A stretch of 64,000 nucleotides of DNA from Geodermatophilus chilensis (GCF_002802985.1 NZ_NVPT01000001.1:1-64000), one strand, 5' to 3'; positions 32,682-45,651 are shown, counted from the stretch's first letter. Program-made: numbers and translations. Notes: generated by a model from the letters alone, not told the origin.

Positions 32682-33817
32682 CAGACCGCCCCCGCCGAGC
32701 CGACGTAGCGGCGGGTGAAGCGGCCACCGATCCGGGTGACCAGCTCGTAGTGGATGGTGTCGACCGCGTCGGCCCAGTCCTGCGCCGTCGGCTCACCGCC
32801 GTCCCCCGGCCCCCAGAGCACCACCTCGTCGCCCGCGTGCACCTCGGCGTCGCCGACGTCCAGCACGAACTGGTCCATGCAGACGCGACCGGCGATCGTC
32901 CGGTGCGCCCCGGCGGCCAGGACCGGCGCCCGGTTGCCCGCCGCCCGCGGCACGCCGTCGGCGTAGCCGACCGGCACCAGCAGCAACGTCGTCTCGGTGT
33001 CCGGGAAGTAGGTGTGGCCGTAGGAGACGCCGACGCCGGCGGGCACCCGCTTGGTCAGCGCGGCGCGGGCCCGCACCGTCATCGCCGGCCGCAGCCCGTA
33101 GGCGGCCGGGTCCCCGCCGAGCGGGTCCAGCCCGTAGACGGCGACCCCCGGGCGGACCATGTCGTACCAGGTGTCGGGCAGCGCCACCGTCGCCGCGGAG
33201 TTGGCCAGGTGCAGCCGCGCCTCCGTCAGCCCGGCCGCCCGGGCCAGCGCGACCGCCTCCTCGAACACCCGCACCTGCGCGCCGATCGTCGGGTGGGTGG
33301 GAGCGTCGGCGTAGGCCATGTGGCTCCACAGGCCCACGACCTCCAGCTCGCCGTCGGCCTGCGCCCGCACCGCGGCGGCGACCAGGCCCGGCCACTCGGC
33401 CTCGGTGGCGCCCTCGCGGGAGAGACCGGTGTCGGCGAACAGGTGCACCCGGGCGGTGCGGCCGGTCGCGCGGGCGGCTGTGACCACCTCGGCCAGGGCC
33501 CACTCGGCGTTGACCGACACCTCGACGTCGGCGGTGAGGGCGGCGGCGTAGTCGGTGCCGGGGGCGTGCAGCCAGGCCAGCACCGGAGCGGTCACGCCGG
33601 CCGCACGGAGCCCCAGCGCCTCCTCCAGCACCGCGACGCCCAACGCGTCGGCTCCCCCGGCCAGCGCCGCGCGCGCGGCCGGGACCATGCCGTGGCCATA
33701 GCCGTCGGCCTTCACCACCGCCATCAGCGGGCGGCCGACGCGCTCGCGCAGCGCCGCGGTGTTGGCGGCGATGGCGTCGAGGTCGACGACCACCTCGGCC
33801 CGGGCTCGATCACTCAC
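32681..33817 (-). CDS. alr: Alanine racemase
   Basis: The 378-residue PLP enzyme supplies D-alanine for peptidoglycan. The PLP lysine is in MAVVKADGYGHGM near 34-46, the second catalytic Tyr in VSYGHTY, and RVCMDQFVLDVG and GGRFTRRYVG are typical. GTG at 33817 overlaps the nnr stop (GTGA). It sits in the acpS-nnr-alr-hydrolase-udg-tsaE run, whose neighbouring starts and stops overlap by 1 to 4 nt, so polar effects would be expected. Confidence 0.96.
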   Translation of the reverse strand: MSDRARAEVVVDLDAIAANTAALRERVGRPLMAVVKADGYGHGMVPAARAALAGGADALGVAVLEEALGLRAAGVTAPVLAWLHAPGTDYAAALTADVEVSVNAEWALAEVVTAARATGRTARVHLFADTGLSREGATEAEWPGLVAAAVRAQADGELEVVGLWSHMAYADAPTHPTIGAQVRVFEEAVALARAAGLTEARLHLANSAATVALPDTWYDMVRPGVAVYGLDPLGGDPAAYGLRPAMTVRARAALTKRVPAGVGVSYGHTYFPDTETTLLLVPVGYADGVPRAAGNRAPVLAAGAHRTIAGRVCMDQFVLDVGDAEVHAGDEVVLWGPGDGGEPTAQDWADAVDTIHYELVTRIGGRFTRRYVGSAGAV

Positions 33818-35271
33818 GCGCCCGAGTGTCCCAGCCGGTCCGCCGGCGCCCGGCGCAGGCGGGCCAGCGTGGCCGGCAGGGCGCGGACCAGGTCGCCCGC
33901 GATCAGCGGCCCCTCCTCCGCTGCCAGCTGCCCGGCCAGCCCGTGCACGTGCGCGCCCACGGCCGCGGCCTCGGCGGCCGGCAGGCCGGTGGCCAGCAGC
34001 GCCCCGGTGAGCCCGGAGAGGACGTCGCCGGTGCCGGCCGTGGCCAGCCACGGCGTGCCGGTGCCGTTGACGTAGGCGGTGCCGTCCGGCGCGGCCACGA
34101 CGGTCGCGTCGCCCTTGAGCAGGACGACGGCGCCCAGGTCGGCGGCCAGCCGGCGGGCCGCGCCGACCCGGTCGTGCCCCACCTCCTGGCCGAAACGGGC
34201 GTACTCGCGGTCGTGCGGAGTGAGCACGGTCGGCGCGCGCCGCTGCCGCACCAGGTCGGGCTCCTGCGCGGCCGTCGTGAGCGCGTCGGCGTCCACCAGC
34301 ACCGGCAGGTCGGTGGCCAGCACCTCGGCCAGCACACTGCGCGCGTCGTCGTCGGTGCCCATCCCGGGGCCGACGACCCACGCCTGCACCCGCCCGGCGT
34401 CGGAGGGCCGGCCCTCGGTGACGATCACCTCCGGCCAGGCGGCCCGCACCCCCGGGGCCGCCGTCCCGGCGTAGCGGACCAGCCCCGGGCGGGCGCGCAG
34501 CGCCGCCCCGGTGCACAGCACGGCGGCGCCGGGGTAGGTCGAGGAGCCGGCGACGATCCCGACGACGCCCTGCGTGTACTTGTCGTCGCCGGCGTGCGGC
34601 AGGCGGATGCGGTCGGCGACGTCGGCGTCGGTCAGCCGGTGCGCGCCGGCTGGTGGTAGGTCGAGGCCGATGTCGACCAGGTGCACCCGGCCGGCGTACC
34701 CGCGGCCCTCCCCCACGACCAGCCCGGTCTTCAGCGCGCCGAAGGTGACCGTGTGCTGGGCCGGGAAGGCGGCTCCGGGAACCGCTCCGGTGTCGGCGTC
34801 CACCCCGCTGGGGACGTCGACGGCGACCATCAGCCCAGGCCCGGTGGCGGCCCGCTCGACCAGCGCGGCGGCCGGCGGGCGCAGGCCCCCGCGGCCGCCG
34901 ATGCCGACGATCCCGTCGAGGACGAGGTCCGCGCGCTCCAGCCCGGTCGGCCCGTCGGGGGCGGTGACCCGCCCACCCGCCGCGCGCAGCGCGGCCAGCC
35001 CGGCGGCGTGCACCCGCTGAGGGTCGAGCAGGACGGCGGTCACCCGCGCGCCCCGGCGGGCCAGGTGCGCGCCGGCGAAGAGGGCGTCCCCGCCGTTGTT
35101 GCCGGCGCCGGCGAGGACGGTCACCCGGGTGCCGTGCGCACGGCCGAGCAGCCCCAGGCAGGTGGTGGCCAGGCCGGTCGCGGCCCGCTGCATGAGCGTG
35201 CCCTCCGGGGTGGCGGCCAGGACCGGCTCCTCGGCCGCGCGCACCTCGGCGGCGGTGTACAGCCCGATCAC
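33814..35271 (-). CDS. nnr: Bifunctional NAD(P)H-hydrate epimerase/dehydratase
   Basis: This 485-residue fusion repairs hydrated NADH and NADPH. The N-terminal YjeF epimerase half has [21 protein letters not shown] and [14 protein letters not shown]; the C-terminal ADP-dependent dehydratase half has [25 protein letters not shown] and [17 protein letters not shown]. Both active sites appear intact. GTG at 35271 overlaps the acpS stop (GTGA). Confidence 0.95.
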   Translation of the reverse strand: MIGLYTAAEVRAAEEPVLAATPEGTLMQRAATGLATTCLGLLGRAHGTRVTVLAGAGNNGGDALFAGAHLARRGARVTAVLLDPQRVHAAGLAALRAAGGRVTAPDGPTGLERADLVLDGIVGIGGRGGLRPPAAALVERAATGPGLMVAVDVPSGVDADTGAVPGAAFPAQHTVTFGALKTGLVVGEGRGYAGRVHLVDIGLDLPPAGAHRLTDADVADRIRLPHAGDDKYTQGVVGIVAGSSTYPGAAVLCTGAALRARPGLVRYAGTAAPGVRAAWPEVIVTEGRPSDAGRVQAWVVGPGMGTDDDARSVLAEVLATDLPVLVDADALTTAAQEPDLVRQRRAPTVLTPHDREYARFGQEVGHDRVGAARRLAADLGAVVLLKGDATVVAAPDGTAYVNGTGTPWLATAGTGDVLSGLTGALLATGLPAAEAAAVGAHVHGLAGQLAAEEGPLIAGDLVRALPATLARLRRAPADRLGHSGA

Positions 35272-35657
35272 GGTCCCTCCCCGTGCGGCATGCCCTCCGC
35301 GACGACGACCGCGGAGGCGATGCCGCCGTCGTGGCTGAGCGAGAGGTGCCAGGAGGTGACGCCGAGCTGCGCCGCCCGGCCGGCCACCGTCCCGCGCGCC
35401 GTCAGGTGCGGCCGGCCGTGCTCGCCGACGGTGATCTCCGCGTCGTGCCAGCGCAGGTCACCGGGCGCCCCCAGGGCCTTGGCGACGGCCTCCTTGGCGG
35501 CGAACCGGGCGGCCAGCGACTCCCCGGTGCGCACGCCGCCGCGGGGCGTGCGCTGCTCCTCGGCGGTGAACAGCCGGTCGCGCAGGCCCGGCGTGCGGAC
35601 GAGGGACTCGGCGAAGCGGTCGACCGGCACCACGTCGATCCCGACCCCGATGATCAC
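35268..35657 (-). CDS. acpS: Holo-[acyl-carrier-protein] synthase
   Basis: The 129-residue enzyme transfers phosphopantetheine to [17 protein letters not shown] carries the metal-binding Asp, and [14 protein letters not shown] the Glu/Lys of the second motif; [12 protein letters not shown] is the family end. GTG at 35657 lies 6 nt after CAGACT on the minus strand, so this may be the leaderless first gene of the run down to the GNAT at 29874. Confidence 0.93.
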   Translation of the reverse strand: MIIGVGIDVVPVDRFAESLVRTPGLRDRLFTAEEQRTPRGGVRTGESLAARFAAKEAVAKALGAPGDLRWHDAEITVGEHGRPHLTARGTVAGRAAQLGVTSWHLSLSHDGGIASAVVVAEGMPHGEGP

Positions 35658-35737
35658 CGGGTCAGTCTGCCGTGCCGCCGTCCCTGCCGCCGTCCAGCTC
35701 GTAGTCCCGGCCCCGACCGGAGGCTCACCCGAGCGCG

Positions 35738-35816
35738 AAAGGCCCCGTCCGGAGGCTCGCCCCGAGCGTGCGAGGGGTGAGGGGGACGGGGTCCTTCTCG
35801 AGAGGGTCGGGGTCCT
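35738..35816 (-). repeat. Family A repeat after glmS
   Basis: Read on the minus strand, the glmS TGA is followed at once by AGGACC. A second GAAGGACC start lies inside, with arms CCCCGTCC/GGACGGGG (35784-35791 and 35743-35750) around CCCCTCGCACGCTCGGGGCG. Confidence 0.7.
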
Positions 35817-37679
<1,863 letters not shown>

Positions 37680-37686
37680 TCCAGCG

Positions 37687-37692
37687 AGGCTA
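37687..37692 (-). promoter_or_regulatory. -10 box of glmS, leaderless arrangement
   Basis: TAGCCT on the minus strand, exactly 7 nt before the glmS ATG. No clear -35 box was found. Confidence 0.5.
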
Positions 37693-37764
37693 CCGGCGGG
37701 ACCGGCCGGACCCGTCCCTCACACGAGTGGGACGAGACGGATGTGACGCGAGCGTCGTCACATC

Positions 37765-37832
37765 GTCGTCCCACCCGACGACACCGCCATGACACCGTCG
37801 TCCTACCGGACGACACCGCGGCCAGGTGCCGT
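37765..37832 (+). repeat. Family B hairpin repeat, two tandem copies
   Basis: Copy 1: GTCGTC (37765-37770) and GACGAC (37777-37782) followed by ACCGCC. Copy 2: GTCGTCC (37797-37803), loop TACC, GGACGAC (37808-37814), then ACCGCGGCCAGGTGCCGT. The second copy has the same tail as at 2424 and 44008. Confidence 0.6.
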
Positions 37833-37889
37833 TCCCCACCCCGGGCCCCGCCCTGAGCCTGCGAAGGGTGGGGAGGACGGGGTCCTTTC
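37833..37889 (-). repeat. Family A repeat after glmM
   Basis: On the minus strand the glmM TGA is followed by GAAAGGACCCCGTCCTCCCC, the CTTCGCAGGCTCAGGGCGGG core, and a poorly matched right arm that runs into the family B repeats. Confidence 0.6.
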
Positions 37890-39233
37890 TCAGTCGACGG
37901 CGGCGACGACGTCCGCGAGGCGCCGGGCGATGGCGTCGGCCCGCTCCTGGGTGGGCGCCTCGACCATCACGCGCACGAGCTGCTCGGTGCCGGAGGGGCG
38001 CAGCAGCACCCGGCCGTCGTCCCCGAGCTCGGCCTCGCACCGGTTGACCGCAGCGGCGACCTCGTCGCTCTCCACGACCGCCAGCCGGTCGCGGACCGGC
38101 ACGTTGACCAGCGTCTGCGGCAGCCGCCGCACCACCGAGGCCAGCTCCGCCAGCGAGGATCCGGTCTCGGCCATGCGGGACAGCAGCGACAGTCCGGTGA
38201 GCAGCCCGTCGCCGGTCGTGGCGTGGTCGAGGAACACCAGGTGGCCGCTCTGCTCGCCGCCCAGGCTCAGCCCCCGCGCCCGCAGCGCCTCGAGCACGTA
38301 CCGGTCGCCGACGGCGGTGGTGTGCACGGCGATGCCGGCGTCGCGCATGGTGTGGTGGAAGCCGAGGTTGCTCATGACCGTGGCGACGACGGTGTCGCCG
38401 GTGAGCCGGCCGTGCTCGTGCAGCCCGAGCGCGCAGACGGCGAGGATCGCGTCGCCGTCGACCACGTCGCCCTGGGCAGTGACGGCCAGGCAGCGGTCGG
38501 CGTCCCCGTCGTGCGCGATGCCGAGGTCGGCGCCGTGGGCACGGACGGCCTCGGTCAGCGGGCCCAGATGGGTGGAGCCGATCCCGTCGTTGATGTTCCA
38601 GCCGTCGGGCTCGCCACCGATGATGTGCACGGTCGCCCCGGCCCGCCGGTAGACCTCGGGCGCGCAGACGGCGGCCGCGCCGTGGGCGCAGTCGACGACG
38701 AGGGTGAGGCCGGACAGCGGCCGGTCGACGGTCGAGAGCAGGTGCTCGACGTAGACCGCGCCCGCGCCGGGGAGGTCGGAGACCCGGCCGATCTCGGCAG
38801 CGGTGGGACGCGGACCGTCGCCCTGACCGGCGGTCACGGCCTGCTCGATGGCGGCCTCGACCGCGTCGGGCAGCTTGTGCCCACCCCGGCTGAAGAGCTT
38901 GATGCCGTTGTCGGGCATCGGGTTGTGACTGGCGGAGATCATCACGCCGAGGTCTGCGCCGGTGTGCGCGGTGAGGTGCGCGATCGCCGGGGTGGGCAGC
39001 ACCCCGGCCCGCAGCACCTGCGCGCCGGCACTGGCGAGGCCGGCCACGACGGCGGCCTCGAGCATCTCCCCGCTGGCGCGGGGATCGCGGCCGACGACCG
39101 CGACGGGACGCTGGGTCCCGTCGCGGTCGGCGAGCACGCCGGCGGCAGCACGTGCCACCGAGAGGGCCAACTCCGGCGTGAGGTCGGCGTTGGCCCGACC
39201 CCGGACGCCGTCGGTCCCGAAGAGGCGACCCAC
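37890..39233 (-). CDS. glmM: Phosphoglucosamine mutase
   Basis: The 447-residue enzyme converts glucosamine-6-P to glucosamine-1-P, the next step after Glm[14 protein letters not shown] at the start, the phospho-serine loop [15 protein letters not shown] near 100, metal loop [11 protein letters not shown] and the end loop [16 protein letters not shown] are all present. GTG at 39233. It is transcribed towards glmS. Confidence 0.96.
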   Translation of the reverse strand: MGRLFGTDGVRGRANADLTPELALSVARAAAGVLADRDGTQRPVAVVGRDPRASGEMLEAAVVAGLASAGAQVLRAGVLPTPAIAHLTAHTGADLGVMISASHNPMPDNGIKLFSRGGHKLPDAVEAAIEQAVTAGQGDGPRPTAAEIGRVSDLPGAGAVYVEHLLSTVDRPLSGLTLVVDCAHGAAAVCAPEVYRRAGATVHIIGGEPDGWNINDGIGSTHLGPLTEAVRAHGADLGIAHDGDADRCLAVTAQGDVVDGDAILAVCALGLHEHGRLTGDTVVATVMSNLGFHHTMRDAGIAVHTTAVGDRYVLEALRARGLSLGGEQSGHLVFLDHATTGDGLLTGLSLLSRMAETGSSLAELASVVRRLPQTLVNVPVRDRLAVVESDEVAAAVNRCEAELGDDGRVLLRPSGTEQLVRVMVEAPTQERADAIARRLADVVAAVD

Positions 39234-39244
39234 GGACGTACCGG

Positions 39245-39664
39245 TCAGCGCTTCGAGTACTGGGGCGCCTTGCGGGCCTTCTTGAGCCCGTACTTCTTGC
39301 GCTCGGTGACGCGGGGGTCCCGGGTCAGGAAGCCGGCCTTCTTGAGGGCCGGGCGGTCCTCGGCCTCGACGGCGATGAGCGCGCGGGCGATGGCCAGGCG
39401 CAGCGCGCCGGCCTGGCCGCTGACGCCGCCACCCCGGAGGATGCCGACGACGTCGTACTGCTCGGTCCGCTCGACGGTCACGAACGGCTCACGGATGAGC
39501 TGCTGGTGCACCTTGTTCGGGAAGTACTCCTCGATGGTGCGGCCGTTGAGTCGGAACTGGCCGGTGCCCGGCAGCAGGCGCACGCGGACGATGGCCTCCT
39601 TGCGCCGGCCGACGGTCTGCACCGGACGCCCCTCGGCGTCGGTCACGGTGAGGGCGGTCGTCAC
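39245..39664 (-). CDS. rpsI: 30S ribosomal protein S9
   Basis: The 139-residue S9 has [15 protein letters not shown] near the start and the conserved tail [20 protein letters not shown], which reaches the tRNA anticodon in the P site. The short N-terminal extension is normal for actinobacteria. Its start overlaps the rplM stop, so the pair is coupled, the usual rplM-rpsI unit. Confidence 0.97.
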   Translation of the reverse strand: MTTALTVTDAEGRPVQTVGRRKEAIVRVRLLPGTGQFRLNGRTIEEYFPNKVHQQLIREPFVTVERTEQYDVVGILRGGGVSGQAGALRLAIARALIAVEAEDRPALKKAGFLTRDPRVTERKKYGLKKARKAPQYSKR

Positions 39665-40104
39665 TGGGCCACCTGCTTGATCTCGTAGGACTGGGGCTGC
39701 TGAGCGGCGTGCGGGTGCTCGGGCCCGGCGTACACCTTCAGCTTCTTGAGCATCTGACGGCCCAGGCTGTTGTGCGGCAGCATGCCCTTGATCGCGCGCT
39801 CGATGACGCGGTCGGGGTGCGTGCGCAGCTGGTCGCCGACGGGGATCCGCTTGAGGCCACCCGGGTAGCCGGAGTGGCGGTAGGCGATCTTCTCGTCGCG
39901 CTTGGAGCCGGTCAGCGCGACCTTGCCCGCGTTGACGATGACGACGAAGTCGCCGACGTCGACGTGCGGGGCGTACTGGGGCTTGTGCTTGCCGCGGAGC
40001 AGGATCGCGGTCTGGCTGGCCAGTCGACCGAGCACCACGTCGGTGGCGTCGATGACGTGCCAGGCCCGGCTGATGTCGCCGGGCTTCGGGGTGTACGTGC
40101 GCAC
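39661..40104 (-). CDS. rplM: 50S ribosomal protein L13
   Basis: L13 with the normal 147 residues: [41 protein letters not shown] and [21 protein letters not shown] at 40104 follows GGAGGACACGAGC and was preferred over an upstream extension. A -10 box TATCGT lies about 110 bp upstream, leaving a leader of about 100 nt that could carry autogenous control, though no known L13 leader fold was matched. Confidence 0.97.
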   Translation of the reverse strand: MRTYTPKPGDISRAWHVIDATDVVLGRLASQTAILLRGKHKPQYAPHVDVGDFVVIVNAGKVALTGSKRDEKIAYRHSGYPGGLKRIPVGDQLRTHPDRVIERAIKGMLPHNSLGRQMLKKLKVYAGPEHPHAAQQPQSYEIKQVAQ

Positions 40105-40214
40105 GGCGCTCGTGTCCTCCGTCGTCGTCGGATCGGCTGGTGGGATCGCCTCACCGAGCACGGGAGACGGTGCGGGACACGCGGGCACCAGCCGGCCGCG
40201 CGCGCCAGCCGATC

Positions 40215-40220
40215 ACGATA
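40215..40220 (-). promoter_or_regulatory. -10 box of the rplM-rpsI unit
   Basis: TATCGT on the minus strand between copies of GATCGGCTGG and GTCGGCTGG, in the 148-bp gap before rplM. No strong -35 box is seen. Confidence 0.4.
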
Positions 40221-40252
40221 CCAGCCGACGCCCCGGCCCCTCCGCGGCGCGG

Positions 40253-40747
40253 TCAGCCCTCCGCGTCGACCTCGCGCAGCTTGCCGGTCGTCACGTCGTA
40301 GACGGTCCCGCGGACCTCCGTGGCGACCAGGTACGGGCACTCCCGCAGTCGCCGGACCGACTCGCGCACGTCCTCGTCGACGTCCGCGAAGCCCTGGACC
40401 GCCCAGTCGGGCCGAGTGCCGGTGACCTGCTCGATCCGGTCGAGGACCGCGGCCTCGTCGGCGCCCTGCATGCCGCAGCCGGTGTGGTGCACGAGCAGGA
40501 CCTCGCGGGTGCCCAGCAGGTGCTGGGAGATGGCGAGCGAGCGCAGGGTGTCCTGGGTGACCACCCCACCGGCGTTGCGGATGACGTGAGCGTCGCCGGG
40601 TTCGAGGCCGAGGATCCGGTAGACGTCCATCCGCGCGTCCATGCAGGCCACGACGGCGACTCCACGGCCCGGCCGCGCCGGGAGCTCCGCGGGCGGCTGC
40701 GGTGCCCCCTGCGCGTTCGCCGCCAGCATCCGGTCGACCTCGGACAT
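40253..40747 (-). CDS. Beta-class carbonic anhydrase
   Basis: The 164-residue protein carries the zinc ligands of beta carbonic anhydrases: Cys in VVACMDARMD (C-x-D-x-R) and His-x2-Cys in HHTGCG. The middle HVIRNAGG completes the active site. It interconverts CO2 and bicarbonate. ATG at 40747 follows GGAGGTG, and a -10 box TAGGGT (40788-40783) sits about 40 bp upstream. It is the small, compact actinobacterial form. Confidence 0.92.
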   Translation of the reverse strand: MSEVDRMLAANAQGAPQPPAELPARPGRGVAVVACMDARMDVYRILGLEPGDAHVIRNAGGVVTQDTLRSLAISQHLLGTREVLLVHHTGCGMQGADEAAVLDRIEQVTGTRPDWAVQGFADVDEDVRESVRRLRECPYLVATEVRGTVYDVTTGKLREVDAEG

Positions 40748-40798
40748 CGCCCACCTCCGTCGCGCACCAGCCAGGTCCTGCGACCCTAGCCGGGCAGG

Positions 40799-41779
40799 TC
40801 AGCGGCCGCGGGAGAGGCGGACGGCCTCGCGCAGCCGGTCCGGCGTCAGCTCGGGGCGCCCGCCGGAGTGCCCCACGGTCAGCCCGGCCGCGGCGGAGGC
40901 GACCCAGGCGGCGTCCTCCGGGGCGGCGCCCCCGAGCAGCGTGGCGGTGAGCGCGGCGACGTAGGCGTCCCCGCCCCCGGTCGGGTCGACCGGCTGCCCG
41001 CCGAGCAGCGGGACCACGACGTCGCCGTCGGCCCAACCGGGGTCGACCTCCAGCTCCCCCGCGGCCACGCCGAAGCGCGGCCCAGCCCGCCAGGCGACCA
41101 TGTCGCCCTCCTCCCCCACGCCCATCGCGACCACCCGCGCCCCGGCGGTGAGCAACTCGGCCGCCGCGTCCCGGGCGTCGTCCACCCCGGACAGCTCGCG
41201 GCCGGCGAGCAGCCGCGCCTCGATGGCGTCCGCGCGGACGACGTCGGCCCGGGCCAGCACCGCGTCACGGGTGGCGTCGTCCTCCGGCGCACCGTCGACG
41301 ACGACCACCGCCCCCTCGGGCACCCGCTGCAGCGCGGCGACCACGGCCGGCCCGGGCTGCTGCAGCTGCAGGCTCACCACCTGCGCGGCGGCGATCTGGT
41401 CGGTGGCCGCGGCGACGTCGTCCGGGGTCAGCAGGACGACGTCGGGCACGTCCTCGAGCAGCCGGCGCACCCCGCCGTCCTCCACGAGGTCGACCAGCAG
41501 CGCGGTGCTGGCGCCGCGGCGGCGCACCACCGCCGAGACGTCGATCCCGTCGGCCGCGGCCTGCGCGACCGCCTCCACACCGGGGTGGTCGTCGCCCACG
41601 ACGCCGACCAGCGCGACCGGCACGCCGAGCTGCGCCAGCGCCACCGCTTGGTTGGCGCCCTTCCCGCCGAGCAGCTCGCGGCGCTCGCCGACCGTCGCCG
41701 AGCCGCCGGCCTCCGGCAGGGCCGGGGTGCGGAGGACGAGGTCGCGGCCGACCTGGCCCAGGACCACGACGTCGGCCAT
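40799..41779 (-). CDS. PfkB-family sugar kinase (ribokinase-like)
   Basis: The 326-residue kinase has the N-terminal signature ELLGGKGANQAVALAQLG and the C-terminal signature VDPTGGGDAYVAALTA. The catalytic Asp is kept, but the usual anion hole GAGD is GGGD, a conservative change. Ribokinase is the best guess; a different sugar is possible. ATG at 41779 follows GGGGAGGGC. No sugar transporter is next to it. Confidence 0.82.
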   Translation of the reverse strand: MADVVVLGQVGRDLVLRTPALPEAGGSATVGERRELLGGKGANQAVALAQLGVPVALVGVVGDDHPGVEAVAQAAADGIDVSAVVRRRGASTALLVDLVEDGGVRRLLEDVPDVVLLTPDDVAAATDQIAAAQVVSLQLQQPGPAVVAALQRVPEGAVVVVDGAPEDDATRDAVLARADVVRADAIEARLLAGRELSGVDDARDAAAELLTAGARVVAMGVGEEGDMVAWRAGPRFGVAAGELEVDPGWADGDVVVPLLGGQPVDPTGGGDAYVAALTATLLGGAAPEDAAWVASAAAGLTVGHSGGRPELTPDRLREAVRLSRGR

Positions 41780-41831
41780 CGCTGTCCGCCCTCCCCGGTG
41801 CTCGCGGCGTGGATCGGTCAGGATGTGCCCC

Positions 41832-43021
41832 GTGCGCACGGTCGAGGAACACCAGGCGGTCGTCGCGGCGCTCCTCGCCCCGCTGGGGGAGGAGGAGGTG
41901 CCGCTGGCGGCCGCGCACAGCCGGGTGCTCGCCCGGGACGTGACCGCGCAGGTGTCGCTGCCCGGCTTCGACAACTCCGCGATGGACGGCTACGCCGCCC
42001 GCTCGGCCGAGGTCGCCGCCCTGCCGGTGCGGCTGCCGGTCGCCGACGACGTCCCGGCCGGGCGCACCGACGTCCGCCCGCTGGAGCCGGGCACCGTGCA
42101 GCGGATCATGACCGGCGCGCCGCTCCCCGAGGGGACGGACGTGGTCGTCCCGGTCGAGCTCACCGACGGCGCCACCGACGTCGTGGAGATCCGCGACGCC
42201 CCCGCCGCCGGCACCCACCTGCGGCGGGCCGGTGAGGACATCACCGCCGGCACCGTCGCGCTCACCGCCGGCTCCCCGCTCGGCGCGGCGCAACTGGGCC
42301 TGGCCGCCGCCGTCGGCGCACGGACGCTGTGGGTGCGCCGCCGGCCCCGGGTGCTGGTGCTCTCCACCGGCAGCGAGCTGGTCGAGCCGGGCGAGCCGCT
42401 GCTGCCGGGCCAGATCTACGAGTCGAACTCCGCGCTGCTCGTTGCCGCCGTCGAGGACGCCGGGGGGACGGCGCGGCGGCTGCACTTCGTGCCCGACGAC
42501 GTCGACCAGTTCCTGTCCACCGTCCGCGCCGAGCTCGCGACCGCCGACCTCCTGGTCACCAGCGGCGGGGTCAGCGCCGGCGCCTACGAGGTGGTCAAGG
42601 ACGCCTTCCGCGCACTGGGCACCGTCGAGTTCGTCAAGGTCGCGATGCAGCCCGGCGGCCCGCAGGGAGCCGGCACCGTGGACGGCGTCCCGGTGGTCAC
42701 CCTGCCCGGCAACCCGGTGAGCTCGTTCGTCTCCTTCGAGGTCTTCGTCCGGCCGGCGTTGCGCCGCGCCCTGGGCCACGCCGACCCCGGCCGACTGCGC
42801 GCGCCGGCGACGCTCACCGCCGCGCTGCGCTCCCCCGCCGGGCGCCGCCAGTTCCTCCGGGGCCGCTACGACGCGGGCACCGTCTCCCAGGTCGGCGGGC
42901 CCGGCTCGCACCTGGTCGCCCACCTGGCCCGCGCCAACTGCCTGGTCGTCGTCCCCGAGGACGTCACCGAACTGCCCGCCGGCGCCCCGGTGGACGTCGT
43001 GCTGATCGAGGGAGCACTCCA

Positions 43022-43025
<4 letters not shown>
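41832..43025 (+). CDS. moeA: Molybdopterin molybdenumtransferase MoeA
   Basis: The 397-residue protein inserts molybdate into adenylylated molybdopterin. DNSAMDGYA, IMTGAPLPEGTDVVVPVE, RRAGEDI, TSGGVSAGAYEVVK and LPGNPVSSFVSFEVFVRP are all visible, covering the four MoeA domains. GTG at 41832 was chosen over the ATG at 41823 because CAGGAT (41819-41824), a -10 box, lies 7 nt before it and would remove the ATG from the mRNA. Its stop overlaps moaC. Confidence 0.94.
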
Positions 43026-43491
<466 letters not shown>

Positions 43492-43495
<4 letters not shown>

Positions 43496-43989
43496 ACGCC
43501 TCGCTCCCGGACGACGCCCGCGCCGTCGTCGTCACCGCCTCCAACCGGGCCTCCGCCGGCGTCTACTCGGACCGCAGCGGGCAGGCCCTCGTCGAGGGGC
43601 TGCGCGCGCTCGGGTTCGCCGTCGAGGGCCCGCACGTGCGCCCCGACGACGTCGCCGAGCTGGAGATGGTGCTGCTGGAGGCCATCGGCTCCGGCGCGGA
43701 CGTCGTCCTCACCACCGGCGGCACCGGGCTCTCCCCGACCGACGTCACCCCCGAGGCCACCCGGCGGGTGCTCGAGCGGGAGGCGCCGGGCATCGCCGAG
43801 GCGGTCCGGCGGTACGGGGAGTCGAAGGTGCCGACCTCGGTGCTCTCCCGCGGGATCGCCGGGACGGCCGGGCGCACGCTCGTCGTCAACCTGCCCGGCT
43901 CCACCGGCGGCGTGCGCGACGGCCTGGCGGTGCTCGGCCCCCTGCTCCCCCACGTGGTCTCGCAGCTCCGTGGCGGCGACCACGTCTGA
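43492..43989 (+). CDS. moaB: MoaB/Mog-type molybdopterin adenylyltransferase
   Basis: The 165-residue protein has the MoCF fold: VVVTASNRASAGVYSDRSG, LTTGGTGLSPTDVTPEATR and VVNLPGSTGGVRDGL. It would adenylylate molybdopterin before MoeA acts. GTG at 43492 overlaps the moaC stop. A family B hairpin follows directly after the stop. Confidence 0.93.
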
Positions 43990-43990
43990 C

Positions 43991-44025
43991 GTCGCCCTCC
44001 GGGCGACACCGCGGCCACCTGCCGT
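43991..44025 (+). repeat. Family B hairpin repeat after moaB
   Basis: GTCGCCC (43991-43997), loop TCC, GGGCGAC (44001-44007), then ACCGCGGCCACCTGCCGT. It begins one base after the stop. The rest of the gap to fdhD (44026-44163) holds only a GC-rich stretch with an inverted CCAGGT/ACCTGG. Confidence 0.6.
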
Positions 44026-44163
44026 CCCCCCGTCGGGCTGAGCCACCCCGGCGTGCGGGTCCAGGTGGTCCTGCAGACCTGGCGGCGGGAGGGGCCGCGG
44101 ACGTACCTGCCGGTCCCCGGCGAGTTCGCGTCCTCGTCGGGCTCCGGTCGGAGACGCCGCGGG

Positions 44164-44994
44164 CTAGTCGTCGACGACGATGCGCTCGGTGCGCGTGTAG
44201 ACGTTGCACCCGTCGCCGCGGAGGAAGCCGACCAGCGTGATGCCGACGTCGGCGGCCAGCTCCACCGCCAGGGACGACGGCGCCGACACCGCGGCCAGCA
44301 CCGGGATCCCGGCCATCGCCGCCTTCTGGGTCAGCTCGAAGCTCGCCCGCCCACTGACCATGAGCACGTGCCCGGCCAGCGGCAGCCGCCCCTCGCGCAC
44401 GGCGTCGCCGATCACCTTGTCCACGGCGTTGTGGCGGCCGACGTCCTCCCGCAGGGCCACCAGCTCGCCGTCCGCGGTGAACAGCCCGGCCGCGTGCAGC
44501 CCGCCGGTCTTGTCGAACACCTGCTGGGCGGCACGCAGCCGGTCGGGCAGGGCCAGCAGCGTCGCCAGGGGCAGCCGGACGTCGTCCCCGGCGACGTCGT
44601 GCCGCGTCTTCGTGCGGATCGCGTCGATGCTCGCCTTGCCGCACACCCCGCAGGAGCTGGACGTGTAGAAGTTCCGGTCGAGCGCGGTGTCCGGCGGCTC
44701 CACGCCGGGCGCGAGGTCGACGTCGACGACGTTGTAGGTGTTGCGGCCGTCCTCGTTGACCGAGTTGCAGTAGCGCAGGCCGGCGACGTCGTCGGCCGAC
44801 CCGATCACCGCCTCGGTGGCCAGGAAGCCGTGCACCAGGTCGAAGTCATCGCCCGGCGTGCGCATCGTGACCGCCAGCGGTGTCCCGGCCAGGCGGATCT
44901 CCAGCGGCTCCTCGGCCGCCACGGTGTCCGGGCGGGTGCTGTGCGCGGCGCCGCGGATCCGCAGCACCGGCGTCCGGCTCGTGACTCGTCCCAC
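44164..44994 (-). CDS. fdhD: Formate dehydrogenase accessory sulfurtransferase FdhD
   Basis: The 276-residue protein moves sulfur onto the molybdenum cofactor of formate dehydrogenases. [12 protein letters not shown] holds the redox Cys pair, with [11 protein letters not shown] upstream and [39 protein letters not shown] downstream. GTG at 44994 lies 8 nt after TACCGT, suggesting a leaderless mRNA. No formate dehydrogenase is in the window; mobA is divergent. Confidence 0.95.
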   Translation of the reverse strand: MGRVTSRTPVLRIRGAAHSTRPDTVAAEEPLEIRLAGTPLAVTMRTPGDDFDLVHGFLATEAVIGSADDVAGLRYCNSVNEDGRNTYNVVDVDLAPGVEPPDTALDRNFYTSSSCGVCGKASIDAIRTKTRHDVAGDDVRLPLATLLALPDRLRAAQQVFDKTGGLHAAGLFTADGELVALREDVGRHNAVDKVIGDAVREGRLPLAGHVLMVSGRASFELTQKAAMAGIPVLAAVSAPSSLAVELAADVGITLVGFLRGDGCNVYTRTERIVVDD

Positions 44995-45035
44995 GGAGGG
45001 CGACGGTACCCACGTCCGCGCCCTACGGTCGCGGG

Positions 45036-45641
45036 GTGCCCGCGCTGCAGCCCTACGCCGCCGTCATCCTGGCCGGCGGCCGCGCGGCGCGGCTGGGCGG
45101 GCAGGCCAAGCCGCAGCTCGAGGTGGGCGGCCGCACCATCCTGGAGGCGGTCCTGGCCGCCGTCCCCGACGCCTCCCCGCGGATCGTCGTCGGCCCACCG
45201 CAGCCGGTGCCGCCGGGCGTCCTCGTCGTCCGCGAGGACCCGCCGCGCGGCGGCCCGGTGACCGCGATGCGGGCAGGCCTCGCCCACGTCCCCACCGAGC
45301 TGGTGGCGCTGCTCGCCGGGGACCTGCCGTTCCTGACCCGGGGACTCGTCGACGCGCTCCGCGAGCGGCTGACCGGCGACGGCGTGCTGGTGGTCGACGA
45401 CACCGGACGCGACCAGCTGCTCCTCGGGGTGTGGCGGACGGCGGCGTTGCGCGCGGCGGTCGCCGACGTCGACGGGCCCACCTCGGTGCGCCGGGTACTC
45501 GCCCCGCTCGCGGTGCGCCGGCTGCACCCGCAGGTCGCGCCCGGGCAGCCGCCGCCGTGGACCGACTGCGACACCCCGGCCGACCTCGCCCGCGCCCGGG
45601 CCGCGGCAGCCCGCCGGGTTCCCCGCCGGCCCCAGGGGTAG
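45036..45641 (+). CDS. mobA: Molybdenum cofactor guanylyltransferase-like protein
   Basis: The 201-residue nucleotidyltransferase has [23 protein letters not shown] at the start, [14 protein letters not shown], and the metal Asp in [10 protein letters not shown]; these match MobA, which makes the molybdopterin-guanine dinucleotide used by formate dehydrogenase. The place next to fdhD supports MobA over other sugar-nucleotide transferases. GTG at 45036 lies 6 nt after TACGGT (leaderless arrangement). Confidence 0.88.
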   Translation: MPALQPYAAVILAGGRAARLGGQAKPQLEVGGRTILEAVLAAVPDASPRIVVGPPQPVPPGVLVVREDPPRGGPVTAMRAGLAHVPTELVALLAGDLPFLTRGLVDALRERLTGDGVLVVDDTGRDQLLLGVWRTAALRAAVADVDGPTSVRRVLAPLAVRRLHPQVAPGQPPPWTDCDTPADLARARAAAARRVPRRPQG

Positions 45642-45651
45642 GGCCTCCTCC